Shown here one piece after another: positions 33,707 through 44,774 of a stretch of 64,000 nucleotides of DNA. The translations under genes were made by a program, and so were the position numbers. Origin of the DNA: Persicaria tinctoria (taxonomy: Eukaryota; Streptophyta; Magnoliopsida; Caryophyllales; Polygonaceae); NCBI GenBank assembly GCA_037127255.1, contig JBANSL010000001.1, positions 28,328,501 to 28,392,500 on the forward strand, read 5' to 3'. A model generated the notes under the pieces. The model was given only the letters and a program-made list of their open reading frames with translations. It was not told where the DNA came from and did no database searches. The stretch's first letter is position 1. Every line of letters begins with the position of its first letter.

Positions 33707-34019
33707 GCACTACTTGATTTACTATGTTCTCTTAATTCTTGTCAAGGACCTATCTTAAGGTCTTTGACACCCTGTGACTATTCTTTTGCAATGTTGAGAT
33801 TATAACATGCCCTAAGAGAAGTTCACCATTTCCTCTCAAAAGCGAAAGCTTTAGCACAAGATCGTTTTGCGATAGATACCATGTATTGCGATAGATACCA
33901 TGTTTGTTCTAAAAGGCGTAACTCCTGATACATAAACGTGCATAATAGAATTAGCAATGAGTGACGAAGCCGAGCTAGTAGGACAAGCACCGTGTAGATG
34001 GTGGAATATCCTTTACACC

Positions 34020-34451
34020 ATGGCCAATCAAGAAAAGGAGGAAGATGCTCACACATCTGAATCAATCACAAGGGATTAAGGAAGCCCGAAACTCACTGAA
34101 ATGGAGCCTCATGAATTGACGCTTGAGGAGCCATGTGTTTTGACTCCTATTCCATCCAAAGACACCAACACCATCTCACCTATTGAAGATTCAGGGCCGG
34201 AGCGGATCTTTATGGCTCCTGCGCAAGAACCGATGAAAGTCTATACTTTTGAAGAGTCTAGTGAGTACAAGGATCCATGAGAGAAATACTTCAACACACC
34301 ACTAGCGGAACTGTGCTGGTGGTCATACATACCCTTGGGAGGGGGTCAAGCTCAAAAGGAGGAAGAAGGGGCGAGAATCCTCCACGATGCATCCCCTATC
34401 GCCGGTATTTCTACCCATAGTGTTCACATAACCATCGAGTGGGCAACATAG
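34020..34451 (+). pseudogene. LARD A protein with ELCWWSYIP block
   Basis: Frame from ATG 34020 (M-A-N-Q-E-K-E-E-D) has TAA at 34077 and TGA at 34278, and ends TAG 34449-34451. It is acidic and proline-rich until L-A-E-L-C-W-W-S-Y-I-P-L-G at about 34307-34345. The block E-L-x-W-W-x-Y-I-P recurs in LARD B (51331-51909) and LARD C' (about 63280), always just before the same non-coding module. I do not recognise the function. Conservation in three diverged elements suggests it was once selected. Confidence 0.65.
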
Positions 34452-34516
34452 TTTGATTTGATCCTAAAGGCGTAGACAATGTCCGCGTAAGTCTTTAGTG
34501 GAAGAAAAAATAACTC

Positions 34517-34562
34517 GTCGAGTCTTAGACGATAAACAAGGACGCTTCTTGGAAAGCAACCC
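34517..34562 (+). promoter_or_regulatory. conserved LARD module: hairpin plus CTTCTTGG-AGCAACCC
   Basis: GTCGAGTCTTAGAC (a near-hairpin) at 34517-34530 is followed by CGCTTCTTGGAAAGCAACCC. The same pair is found in C' (GTCGAGTCTATGAC and GTTTCTTGGGAGGCAACCC, minus, 63053-63100), and the second part in B (minus, 51263-51285). Confidence 0.6.
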
Positions 34563-35477
34563 GAAATACGTTTTCAAATTCTACCATTTCAATTCTTAGT
34601 TAGTTTATTTTCAGTGAAATAGCATGATCTTAGAGGATAAATAGTTGTTTTTGGAGACTTGTCGGACTAACAACTAAGATCATAGAGCTTTGGAAGACGG
34701 AGAAAAAAAAGGAGGAGGAGGACGAAGATCTGAAGTAGCGCCGCTAACCCCTGAACGCATAAAACACAGATTTGTGCCCACAAACGTCTCATTGTTTACT
34801 TATTCAAGTTCGTTAACAGCGGATTTGGTGGGATCCACTCCACTAGTCCAATTTGTTTAGATTTTAGAATTGGTTTGAAGAGATTCGACACTGCCGTTGG
34901 GTTTCGAAGAACAACTTTCGAATCGTCAACAAGAAGCCTATAGAGTCGGCGCCCGTTGATGGCTCTGCAGAAGAAGGTTGCTGCGTTGCCATTCGTTCAC
35001 TTCCATGCCAATTTGTTATGAATCTCCGTCTTTTCCTCGATTATATTGGGGGGGATGCTAATCATGAAGATTGAAGATGGACAAGTACTGGGCGTCGGAG
35101 ATATGCATCTACAACGTACTTGGACATTTCGACGCGCGGGATTGAAAGGCTGGAGGCAGAGGTGCTTGTACGATTAGAGGAGGAAAGTTTGAACGCCCTT
35201 CTAAGAGTTTTTGAAAAAACCCTTGTTCTTAAGCAGCATTGTCACATTCGAACTGCCTGACCAGCAGGAGAACACCGAAAAAGTGATGAGAAAAGAAGAG
35301 GAAGAGGTCAAAGTTCAAAGGTCATTAATAGAAAGCTTGAATGTGCCTGCATCTCCAAATATCCATAGCTATTGACCACCACAAAAGTGATCTACTAAGT
35401 TTCCTCTTCTCACATCTAGTCTTTATTGTTTACTTTGTTGTCTTTGATGTTTCATTGAGGGCAATGAAAAGTTCAAG

Positions 35478-35507
35478 TGGGGGTGGGGGTGGGGGGGGGG
35501 GGGGGGG
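35478..35507 (+). promoter_or_regulatory. G-rich tract (polypurine-like) of LARD A
   Basis: GTGGGGGTGGGGGT runs into 17 Gs, preceded by CATTGAGGGCAATGAAAAG. LARD B has CATTGAGGACAATGAAAAC and GTGTGGGGGAGAG in the matching place (minus, 51140-51185). Confidence 0.55.
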
Positions 35508-35515
35508 AGATTATA

Positions 35516-36698
35516 ATTGAACAAGTATGGTTCTTAGTTGAGGTTAAATGGAAATCTAGCAAAACATTGTCCTAGTAAGAACTTTTGGCCTGGTAGGGAG
35601 TTCATATATCTATACTCCCTTTTGATTTTGATGTGTGATTTTACTCTTTTTATGCATTTACCTCTGAGTATTGACATCGTGATCAACTTAATAGGCCGAT
35701 TATATATACGTTCATTTTTTTTAACAAGGAAAGCAATTCAATCCACCAAACATCACCATGTTTGGTAAATTGAGAGACCGAAAATGGAAGAGGGACTAAC
35801 TGTCATGATATAACAAAGAAACCAGAAAAAAAAATGAAAGACTAGCCTCTAACCGATCATAATAACAATCAGGCCAACCAACATGGAAGTCAAGGAGGAC
35901 CAATGATAGACTGGGAATATTGAAAGCACGGGAGAGTCTAGAGACTAACACAGTGTCTTGGCGCCAGGTAGGAAAGAACAGAAGCCCACCAAGAAAAAGA
36001 GATGTCACATAGGGAAGTGTGGATCACCGACGTTCGCCTCACCTCTACGAGGGATCTTTAAAAATCACGAAGACTGTCACCATCAATACGATCAATAGGA
36101 CATCCCTGACTGAACCTCTTTCAGAACTAAACTCAGCTACATGCACCAAAGAGCAACCTCATGTGGATGAACAAGTCTGATCATGATTTTGATTGCGAAT
36201 GAGTCTAGAGAATATTGTCACCTAAAAATAAGGTCTCTATTCTTGTTTTTAATTTAAGATGAAATTTTATATGATTATGGATTTAAAAAGAGTTACCACA
36301 TTTTATAATTAATAATGAAATAACATGACCTTCGGCTATGATCAATTTTTTTTTTTAATCACGGTTTGACCAGATAACATCACCTTAATAAATTTTCCCT
36401 TTAAAACAAAATTGGTGGGAGGACAGACACACAAAGATCAAAAGAAAGTCACAGACAAAATTAAACCATCCAACCTCCCAAAAGTTCGATACCACACTTC
36501 AATTTGAAATGGAAAACTAATCATATGATTTGATTGAGAATAACATTTGTGTATTGTTTTCGGTAATATGTGGGCCAATTTTAAAGGGTTACCTCATTCA
36601 TGGGACAAGATTTTGAACAATATCTAGTTTAGAGAAAGTGGGTGAATAAAAGCGACTAAATCAAAAGCCCAAGAGAACATGGCCAGAAAGAAGCTTAT
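35516..36698. other. sequence without recognised features
   Basis: AT-rich, short ORFs only (35538-35768 plus, 35796-36008 minus). No second LTR of LARD A was seen. Confidence 0.35.
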
Positions 36699-36701
36699 TT
36701 A

Positions 36702-37617
36702 GCCCGTGTTTGAAAGCAGATTAGCTTAGGTTATAAGAGGTTAATTTTTTTTCCAAACTGGTTGCTCGGTCTTTGGCAGCATGTTTTCCTGTAGTTGCTA
36801 GAGGTTGAGTTGCATGTTATTTTCACCAAATTCTGAAGCTTGGGGGGAGTAGCTTCGGAAGGTTATTCAATCAGTTTTGTGAAAATTGTGCAATTTTTCC
36901 CTTCAAGTAGAAGAACCTAGAGAGCGAAATCAACCATCCAACCAACCATGGTTGCTACTGTATCATCTTCCGTTTGGGGCCATCCACGAGCCTCCCTCCG
37001 CCAACTTCCCCACCCTCGCTACTCGAATCCGCCGCCGTCGTCTACTACTCGAATCAATCATCCTCCGTCTGCTACTCGAATCCGCCGCCGCCGCCGCCAT
37101 CCATGAGCCTCCCTCTGCCGACTTCTCCACCCTCACTGATGCCGCCACCACCAAGACCAAGAAGAAGAAGGGCCAAGCTCTCTCCCTCGCCGAATTCACC
37201 ACCTACTCCGCCCTCATCTCAGACCTCCGGCCTCCTCTTGCAATCAGAAGGAGAAATTGGTAGGTGTGAGGTAGTATATAAAGAGAGGAAATTGGTATAA
37301 GATGAGAAGAGGGCAGAGGATGAGGATGGTTGTCAATGGAGATGGGGAGGAAGATGAGGCCTTACCTCTACACCGAGACCCAAGCGCCGTTCGCAATTCC
37401 GCATGAAAGAGGAGGAAGATGGGTAAGAGCGGGGTAAACATTTAAGGGCATTTAAGGGCATTTTAGTCATTTTCCTCATAAATGCATCTCCTACCCCTCC
37501 TTCCAACCAAACACTAATTAGGTTTTTTACCAGGTTATTTTTTAAAAAAAAAACTCCAACTCCCACACCTCCATAATACACAACCCCTAAAAAACCTCTC
37601 AATTGCCAAACACGCGC
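36702..37617 (+). mobile_element. Harbinger-like non-autonomous element carrying a coding-like segment
   Basis: Termini GCCCGTGTTTG and CAAACACGCGC are inverted repeats (10 of 11), and TTA lies on both sides (36699-36701 and 37618-37620), the usual PIF/Harbinger target. The 916-bp interior is GC-rich and codon-like in the middle, unlike its AT-rich surroundings, so this is a candidate Pack-MITE. Confidence 0.6.
36886..37263 (+). CDS. captured coding-like segment in the MITE
   Basis: A 125-codon frame contains two copies of an A-I-H-E-P-P-S-A block (36979 and 37104) around Arg- and Ala-rich stretches from CCG repeats. It ends with K-T-K-K-K-K-G-Q-A-L-S-L-A-E-F near 37155. A basic run followed by G-x-x-L-S-L-x-E-F occurs in some plant RNA-binding and translation proteins, but I cannot assign the donor gene. 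The frame is also open on the other strand, as expected for GC-rich triplet repeats, so coding is uncertain. Confidence 0.35.
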   Translation: MCNFSLQVEEPRERNQPSNQPWLLLYHLPFGAIHEPPSANFPTLATRIRRRRLLLESIILRLLLESAAAAAIHEPPSADFSTLTDAATTKTKKKKGQALSLAEFTTYSALISDLRPPLAIRRRNW

Positions 37618-37620
37618 TTA

Positions 37621-38239
37621 GTTACTTTGTAAGTTTGGTATAGAGGCTATACTTGGTAAAAGAGTTGTTTAATTATTATTATAGAGTATTTTTTAGTTTT
37701 ATTTACAAGCATGTAGAGTACGCATGTGAGAAATATGGAGGATACAACGACAATGCAGATCAGAGGTGGAGATCCATTGACGATAAGAAAAACGTCAACC
37801 ACCCTATTGCGAACGACATAAGAAAATTGGCATGCTTTAGAGTTACATTAGTCTTTTCTTTTGGAATGAATAATTCAATTGATTTGGAGCCAAGGAAATG
37901 ATAGAAGGTCTATTTAGTTCTAAGAAGAGTTTGGGAAACACCAGATTTGAAAAGAAGATCAATGGATCTTGCGGAACCATTGAGGATGATAGTGGATTTT
38001 GCAAATCTCATATTGTTGGATCTATTCGTTATGATGTATTATGACTTTTTTTTTGAGATTTTTAGATTGAAATCTTAATGTTAGATCTGAAATTGATAAC
38101 CAAAGAAAGAAAAGGTCTCAAAATAAGATATGGAATTGGATTCCAAAGACAATATCACGATTGTGCAGCTTGGAATGGATTTGTTGGTTGGATGTCTGAG
38201 AGTATGGGATTATTGATATTTAGTACTTTGTATTAGGAA
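37621..38239. other. sequence without recognised features
   Basis: One 82-codon ORF (37653-37901) with no recognisable content. The left boundary of the next LTR lies somewhere near 38240. Confidence 0.35.
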
Positions 38240-39160
38240 TTATAGGACAATTTTAGCTGCATTTCATGGTAACTTATTTGTGCTTTATAGTTAATTGTAT
38301 TGTATGCTCTTTTGGTGGGAAAGTGCAGAAATTACCCTATTTCGATTGATTTATGCAGATTCGTAGTTTCGACGTGGTGATGAGCTTGGAAGAGATCATA
38401 ATGGAGTAAAGAAGATGGAGAAGGAAAGGATGAAGAAGATTGAGTGAGCTTGAGACGAGGAACAAAGGTTGAGAGCAACAGAAGTTGGAAACGAGGCATT
38501 TCGCCGTGGCGAGTTCCAAGTCGTCACGGCTAGACAGAACAACAATACATGACAACTCTAGCTCCAGTCGTGGCCGAGAGAGGGACATTGATAGGTCATA
38601 TTTGAATGAATTCCAAAGTATCATGCTTAGGATTGTGAAAACTTAGTTTGATCATGACTAAGTGGGGAATTCGACATAAGTCTTGAACGTCGGTTACCGT
38701 GTTGACTTGATGTTATCCTTAGGCCTAGATTCTTAGGACTTTGTGCTATCTTTATGTTGAATCTTAGTCGTGCTTTAGTTGCATAAATGTGTAAGGGGTT
38801 AATTTAACTCGTTGTGATTTAATCTACATAAACTAAGATTGGAAGAATGTACGTGAAAGGAAATATGACAACTTAATGACCAATTGAGCCGACTAATGTC
38901 GAAGAATGATAGATGGAACATATTTCTCTATTGATTTAATCTCAAATCCATCACTTTTATGCTTTATTATTTTGTTTGCAATCTTCATGATTTGACTTCA
39001 TCATATTTATTTGCTTATTTTCCACTTTTTGTTAAAGTAGCGTTTAAACTAGTTAATCTTATATTTCCCTATGGGTTCGACCCTGCACTTATCGCTATAC
39101 TAGTCTTTTGTGTGGGAATTTCTTTGGCGAGGTTTACACACGACGGTAAACCCTTCGTCA
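38240..39160 (+). repeat. 5' LTR of Athila-like unit D
   Basis: It ends …CCTTCGTCA at 39160, five bases before a PBS, and contains the U5 motif (39067-39103: CCCTATGGGTTCGACCC then CGCTATACTAG). U3 carries the D-family word TCGCCGTGGCGA at 38511-38522 and a related CACGGC/GTGGCC pair to 38575. Its left end is not defined by a second copy. Confidence 0.6.
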
Positions 39161-39165
39161 AATTT

Positions 39166-39183
39166 TGGCGCCATTTCCAAGGA
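39166..39183 (+). promoter_or_regulatory. primer binding site of unit D
   Basis: TGGCGCCATTTCCAAGGA is a decayed tRNA-Asp-type PBS; the first seven bases match exactly. Confidence 0.75.
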
Positions 39184-39358
39184 ACATCTATTTGATTTCT
39201 TTTAGTCTAAACGTTACTTTATTTTGCTGTGAACCATTGTATGGTTCACACCTATGCTATTGACGCATCTCTTTTGTCTTTAGATCCAGAAATTAAGCGG
39301 ATTCTTTCTAGGTTGCGAGGATAATATATACTCCCTCAACCCAGAAAGCACAGAAGAG

Positions 39359-40470
39359 ATGGGTGATAACATTGATAATAATGCGCCATGAGGTATCATA
39401 AATAACCAACAGGAAACACCTACTAATAAAAACAACAATCATGTTCTTAATGGAGCAGTCGACCCCCCTAGGAGGACTCTACATGATATTAGGAAGCCAA
39501 ATCTGAACACTCAACCATTGGCTATCAGACTCCCTGATCTTCCGACTGGTTCTAGGCTCAAATATGAGTCGGGATAGACTGGAATCTTACATTATTTCCA
39601 TGGTCATCAAGGAGAAGATCCCAACAAGCATCTTGCAGTATTCCAGGCTATCTGTGATCGCATCAAGCCTGGCGATTTGATGAAGATCAGATGATGTTGA
39701 GAGTCTTCCCCTTCACTCTGAAAGATGCGTCCATTGACTGGCTATATTACCTTCTTACTAAGAGTATCCACTCTTAGATTAAGCTAAAGAAAGCTTTTCT
39801 GAAGAAGTATTATCCTTCTAGCCGCCATAGCAAGATGAAGGGAGAGATCACTAGCACTGAGCAGTCGGCTACAGAATCCCTCTATGAGTATTATGAGCGC
39901 TTCAAGAGACTAACTGCAGCATGCCCCTATCATGGACTCACTGAGGATGATCTAGTCCTTGCACTCTATGAAGGACTGACTGAAAGAGATAGAGGAGCAA
40001 TCAACTATGCTCGTGGAGGAGGTATTTTGCTTAAGGCACCAGATGGAGCTATAGAGGTATTTGAGAGGCTTGCAAATTCATCGCAGCAATACTCTAAGAA
40101 TCAAGGAGCTAGAGTAGTCCTAAGGATGCAAGCGAATCCTCCTAGAGATGAGCTCGCAGAGATCAAGGAGCAATTGAGCAATCTCACCATGACAGTGCAA
40201 GGAGTCAATCAAGTTCAACATCCTTGGAGAGTCTGCAAAAATTCTTCACATCCAATTGACTTATTCTCGAAGATCCAAGAGAATATTGCGGATCTCAATG
40301 CCATTGGCAACTATGGCCCCCGGCGGAACTATGGTAATGGACCTTTCAATTCTAATTATAATAATTATCAACAAGGTTTTGGCGGCAGGTGTAATCAAAA
40401 TCAAGCTCCTTATCAACAAGAGAGGCCATAGTCGCCAATGACATTGAGACTATGGGGCAATTGACTCTTG
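39359..40470 (+). pseudogene. Athila-like gag of unit D
   Basis: From ATG 39359 the sequence has stops near 39389 and 39574, a damaged region near 39680, and a long open part at 39835-40431. Gag features: L-H-D-I near 39480, F-H-G-H-Q-G-E-D-P-N-K-H-L near 39600, Y-Y-E-R-F-K-R-L, C-P-Y-H-G-L, and an Asn/Gln/Gly-rich end (N-Y-N-N-Y-Q-Q-G-F). The C-terminal M-G-Q-L and L-R-S-G-K-K-L markers of Athila gag follow near 40455 and 40560. The product would be the particle protein. Confidence 0.75.
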
Positions 40471-40669
40471 ATATGAGTGAGTTGAAAGCTAAATCGTCGG
40501 GCAAGCTACCTTCTTAATCGGTTCCTCCACCTCGAGACAATGTCAATGCTATACATCTAAGGAGTGGTAAGAAACTGCCCTCTAACCATCAGAAATAAAA
40601 AGGATTTTGAGAGGATTGGGAGGAAGAAAGCCAAGATGAAAATGAATAAATACAGCCGGGTGCAACGCA

Positions 40670-40925
40670 TTCGCCGGCGCGACAACTAGGTTTCGCCGCC
40701 TCGGATCACACTCGCGCGGCGAGATCATCAGTTGCCGCCGCAAAAGCTCCTAACCCAGAAATATTTTACGGTTCTGACTCGCCACAGCGAGAGAAGCAAC
40801 TCGCCACCGCTATCCATGTTGCCCCAGAGATGAGGATTTCACCGTTACGACTCTTGAGAACCCAGAAACTGAACCAAGATCCAGTTCGCCGTTGCGAAAC
40901 CCCTATGTCGCCGCCGCAAAACCGT
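40670..40925 (+). repeat. cluster of D-family palindromic words at the gag-pro junction
   Basis: Words include TCGCCGGCGCGA (40671), CTCGCGCGGCGAG (40711), CTCGCCACAGCGAG (40778), TTCGCCGTTGCGAA (40885) and TCGCCGCCGCAA (40908). They match the TCGCCGTGGCGA word in this unit's LTR and differ from the TCGATATCGA words of neighbouring units. Confidence 0.75.
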
Positions 40926-41039
40926 CACTGGAAGACGAAGTTTTTATATCCGGACAAGCTATTGTTCCAATATCGATTTCTCACCCTGACCTTGATCCAT
41001 ACAATCCTATAGCACCATTTCCTGAAGCTTTTCAGGACA

Positions 41040-41751
41040 CAAGGAGATCGGACAATGACAAGGACATATATGAGATATTTGCAAAGTGTGAAGTCAATAT
41101 TCCGCTTATCAATCTCATCAAGCCGGTTCCTCGCTATGCTAAGTTCTTAAAGGAGCTATACACCATCAAGAGGAAGCAAAAGTTGAAAGGGAATCAGAAG
41201 GTTCATGTAAGTGAGCAAGTCTCCGCCATGTTGGAAAGGAGAATTCCTGAAAAATGCGGTGTCGAGGTATGTTTACTATCCCATGTACTATAGGTGAAAA
41301 TAAATTCAAGCATGCTATGTTAGATTTGGGAGCATCAATTAATGTGGTTTCATACTCTCTATTCAAAACCCTTGGACTTGGTGAATTACAGAAAACAAGA
41401 GTGGTTATCCAATTGGCTAACCGTTCTCAAATTTATCCTAGAGGTTTTGTTGAAAATTTCTTGGTCATGGTTGATAAGTTAATTTTTCCAGCTAATTTCT
41501 TTGTTTTGGATAAGGAGCATGGTGTTGTAGAAGCACCTATTCTTTTTGGCATGCCATTTTTCAAAATGGCAAGAACTGAGATTGATTGTTGGGAAAGTAA
41601 GCTTACTATGGAATTTGATGGTGAGAAGCTTCAACATTGCATTATGGATGCCATGAAATATGCTGCAGATGAGCATTCTTTATTCTTTATTGATGTTGTT
41701 GAACCTATTATTGATGATGTGTTTGAGGTTAACATGGAATATAAATTGTAA
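41040..41751 (+). pseudogene. Athila-type protease of unit D
   Basis: The upstream part (40892-41293) holds V-P-R-Y-A-K-F-L-K-E-L near 41125. After a frame change near 41255 the protease reads L-D-L-G-A-S-I-N-V-V-S near 41325, with the D-L-G-A-S active site usual in Athila elements. F-L-V-M-V-D, I-F-P-A-N-F-F-V-L-D and I-L-F-G-M-P-F-F follow. It stops at TAA 41749-41751. Confidence 0.78.
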
Positions 41752-41849
41752 TTTGCTTTGGAAGCTCCTTTGGATAAGCTTTCTCTTGAGTATCCTTTGA
41801 AACCATACTTGCATGAGATTTTAGGAGCTTTAGATGCACATCATTCAAG

Positions 41850-42282
41850 GAGGAACTATTACCTTCTATTGTGCAAGCACTTGAGATTGAGCTAAATCCA
41901 TTGCCAGATCACCTTAAGTATGCTTTTTTAGGTGATGGAGAAACTCTTCCCGTCATCATTTCAAACAAGCTTAGTCCAGACCAAGAAAGAAGGTTAGTTG
42001 AGGTGCTTAAGGAATACAAGACAACCCTTGGATGGACCATTACAGACATCAAATAGATAAATCTAGTTACATGTCTTGAAGTTACTTCAAGCTGGAATGA
42101 TTTACCCCCTCTCTCACAGCAAATGGGTAAGTCCGGCGCAAGTGGTTCCAAAGAAAGGAGGCATCACAGTGGTTGAAAACAAAGAAGGAGAGCTAGTTTC
42201 CACGCGAGTTCAATCAGGTTGGAGAGTCGGCATTGACTACAGGAAGTTGAATGCTGAGACTTGCAAGGAAGTTGAATGCTGA
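41850..42282 (+). pseudogene. truncated RT amino terminus of unit D
   Basis: Readable parts are E-L-N-P-L-P-D-H-L-K-Y-A-F-L-G and G-W-T-I-T-D-I-K (41884-42053), then after an internal deletion near 42060-42075 A-G-M-I-Y-P-L-S and V-V-P-K-K-G-G-I-T-V-V, up to I-D-Y-R-K-L-N near 42240. An exact 24-bp tandem duplication follows at the break (42243-42290), after which the sequence belongs to a different family. The catalytic part of RT is absent. Confidence 0.75.
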
Positions 42283-42296
42283 GACTTGCAAAATCG

Positions 42297-43017
42297 TCAC
42301 TACCTCCATCGAATAAGCTAGGAGCGGAGAACCACTCGATATCGAGTCACCCACATCGAGTCTTCTCCCCTTTCATTAAATGCCCCACCAGAGCTACGAA
42401 AGGACTCGATATCGAGTGATACTACTCGATATCGACTAGAACCACAGAAGCCGAATGAAGAAGAATCGACGAAGGTAAGCCAAGGTAGGGATCTCTCTTC
42501 CCCTATTTCAATACGCGATCTATCTATACATGGAAGAGGTTTGCCTTGGTATGTTAGATTATGCAGGATATCCAGTGATGATCTGAACTCTGAAAGGACT
42601 ACGAAGTAGGAGATAAGGTGTATGTCTATAAATCCAAGAATCATTGGTTTCCAAACAAGTTTAAAGAAAAAAGGATGTGTCCATTCACAGTACACAAGAT
42701 CCACTCAGACAGAATGCAACTAAAGGATAAGAACAGAGTCTTATTCAAAGCCCAAGCCACATGGACCCTGCAGATGCCACCTTGAAGATTAATGGAAAGA
42801 AGTCGGCCTAACGACTATAAAATCTAATGCTTGTAACAAGACTATTTAATTTTTAGGGTTTTGAATATTTTTTGTTTTGAACTTGTTTTGGTTTTGTTTT
42901 GTTTTCTTTTTATTTTTATCTAACGAAATTTCAAGTGCGAAGAAAACTAAAAAAGGACTCGATATTGACCCAGGGAGTCGATATTGACTGATGATGTCGA
43001 GTCAAGAAGATGTGATC
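42297..43017 (+). pseudogene. 3' fragment E': palindromic words, intron-like segment, integrase tail and 3' UTR
   Basis: CTCGATATCGAG words (42340-42440) lead to a 92-bp GT-AG segment (42475-42566). After it the frame carries Y-E-V-G-D-K-V-Y-V-Y-K-S-K-N-like integrase C-terminal sequence (near 42600-42780), ending T-W-T-L-Q-M-P-P and TGA. The tail GTCGGCCTAACGAC-TATAAAATC follows. The same arrangement occurs at 47590-48150, so E' is the 3' end of an E-type element joined to D. The integrase core is missing. Confidence 0.65.
42475..42566 (+). other. intron-like segment, copy 1 (92 bp)
   Basis: GTAAGCCAAGGTAGG at the start and GATTATGCAG at the end give canonical splice signals; the CCAAGG near the start can pair with CCTTGG near the end. 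Same length as the copy at 47649-47740. Confidence 0.6.
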
Positions 43018-44679
43018 TGTTGTGAGCCTAAATTGACATGTTTTACATTAACTTTTATATCGATTTCTGCATATATTTCATATCATTGGCTTAGAATTAT
43101 ACAAAATCTATGTAGTTTATGCTTATTTGCCAAATTATGGAGTCTACATTAGTTTCTGTTAAATTTCGCAGAAATCGAGGCATTTTACAGCAGTTCGGAG
43201 AAGGAATGAAACCATGGAATAACTAGAGGTCAACTACAGAAAGTCCAAGGTCGAGTAACAGCTAATCTAGGACATGTCGAGTAGAAAAGATAACAGAAAG
43301 CACTCAAAAGGACTCGTCGACTACACCTAGTCGATGTCGAGTACCATGTGGTTGACCTCAGCTTCATCACACGAGATCGAGCACGAGCCAAGCACAGAAC
43401 CACTCGAGGAGCACAAAAGTCTCGACGTCGAGGACTTTACTCGATGTCGAGTACCTGTCGAGTGTCCGAATCCTAGTTGAGCTCGATCAGAATCTGAGGA
43501 GAAGAAGAAACCTACTCAATGTCGAATACTCCCCAGAGTCAATCCGAGTTGAAATCGAGTGGATGTCCGAGGATGTGGATTACTTGCAAGCCAAGTCACG
43601 TGGGATTCTATCAAGTCAAGAGAAGATCTATCAAGATTGAAGATATTTATCCACCTTAGTTTTACTTACCTTAGAAATTTATTTATTTTATTTCCATGTT
43701 TTATCATAGAGCCTTAGGGGCTGATTTTAGGAATCATCCAAGCCACAAGCATTTGTGTTCCCTTATAGCGAGTAGAGAGTTTTAGAGAGCTTAGACCGAG
43801 TAAGGTGGAGATTGACAAGAGACATTTTGGCGTTATTCGGTTGTAAGTTTTTATTTGATTTAATGGAAGTTAGTTTCCTTTTATTATTGATTTATGTTTT
43901 GATGATGAAGAGCGAGTAGTCACCCAACTTCTAGGGTCGGGGTGAGCCTCACGGTAGCCATGTAAGATAATGAGATAAAGGTACAACTTTTAATGCGATT
44001 TCATCTTCTATCCCATTCTTTTGCGAAAGTCGAAGGTGATCTTTATTTGTGTTATTGAAGTGAAAATGATCTTAATACAACTTGGATTAATTCTGTGAAA
44101 AAGGCTAGTAACAATTAGGGTTTATGCGAAAGCCTCTATCCTCATATTTGTTAATAACGACATTTATTTTATGAAAATGCATGATCTTTTCTACCTTTAG
44201 CATGATTCTTATATGGTTATCATTGTGACATTGATACCCCTATTATTGAAGTCTTTTATATTATTGAATTCCCACAAATTTCGTGTTGCTTCCTTTTTAT
44301 TTCGTCACAAAGCTACGTGTTTTTACTCTGCGAAACTGCTTGATTTCGATGACACTGGTAGACGTCGAGGAATCTGGTCGACATCGAGGAGTCTTCTACT
44401 CGACATAGGTTGTTTTCGTTCTCTGTTGGTCTGTTTTGCAGGTTTACTCGACTGAGTGGTCGATATCGAGTACTCTACTCGAGATCGAGGACTCTGCTGG
44501 TCGATTACGAGAGGATTTATGAGCTAAAAAGGTGAGTGCTGACCCGCTTCCTGGTGGATACGATCCTGAATTCCCTACCACTACAGCATGATGGTTTCTT
44601 GTATTTTATTTGCTTGGACAGGGAGTTAGTTTGATTTTATCTTTCGATTTATTTTCATACTTGATTTCCCCACACAACA
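43018..44679 (+). repeat. LTR of the E family
   Basis: It starts TGTTGTGAGCC and ends CACACAACA, six bases before the PBS. A homologous solo LTR in reverse orientation (61292-62890) and the LTR start at 63866 confirm the left end. It contains many TCGATATCGA-type words (43255-43580 and 44345-44500) and the block GAGCGAGTAGTCACCCAACTT near 43910. It directly follows fragment E', so it may serve as 3' LTR of E' and 5' LTR of E. Confidence 0.8.
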
Positions 44680-44685
44680 AAATTT

Positions 44686-44703
44686 TGGCGTCGTTGCTAG
44701 GGA
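44686..44703 (+). promoter_or_regulatory. primer binding site of unit E
   Basis: TGGCGTCGTTGCTAGGGA, a tRNA-Asp-type PBS with a few changes. Confidence 0.8.
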
Positions 44704-44774
44704 AGCAATCATTCGCGTTCTTTTTATTTCTTTTTTTTACTCTCCTTTTCCTTTTGTTTTTATTTTTCAAGTGC

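Larger units (their letters stand above)
32030..35515 (+). mobile_element. LARD A: LTR, primer binding site, internal ORF, conserved module and G-rich tract
   Basis: Order on the plus strand: LTR (about 32030-33684) with TATAAATA at 32823-32830, tRNA-Asp-type PBS (33689-33706), an ORF encoding the L-A-E-L-C-W-W-S-Y-I-P block (34020-34451), and the conserved C-T-T-C-T-T-G-G module near 34541. A TTTCATTGAGGGCAATGAAAA block follows and then a G-rich tract (35478-35507). LARD B has the same order on the other strand. No 3' LTR was recognised after the G tract, so A is probably truncated. It encodes no gag or pol. Confidence 0.65.

Noticed and set aside
35491..35507. 17-G run as a G-quadruplex regulatory element
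   Set aside because: Its position after the CATTGAGG block and its counterpart in LARD B identify it as an expanded polypurine-like tract; length may also be a sequencing artefact.
39067..39103. U5 motif as part of a tRNA gene
   Set aside because: Only a T-loop-like segment is present; no A-box, anticodon arm or acceptor stem can be folded around it.
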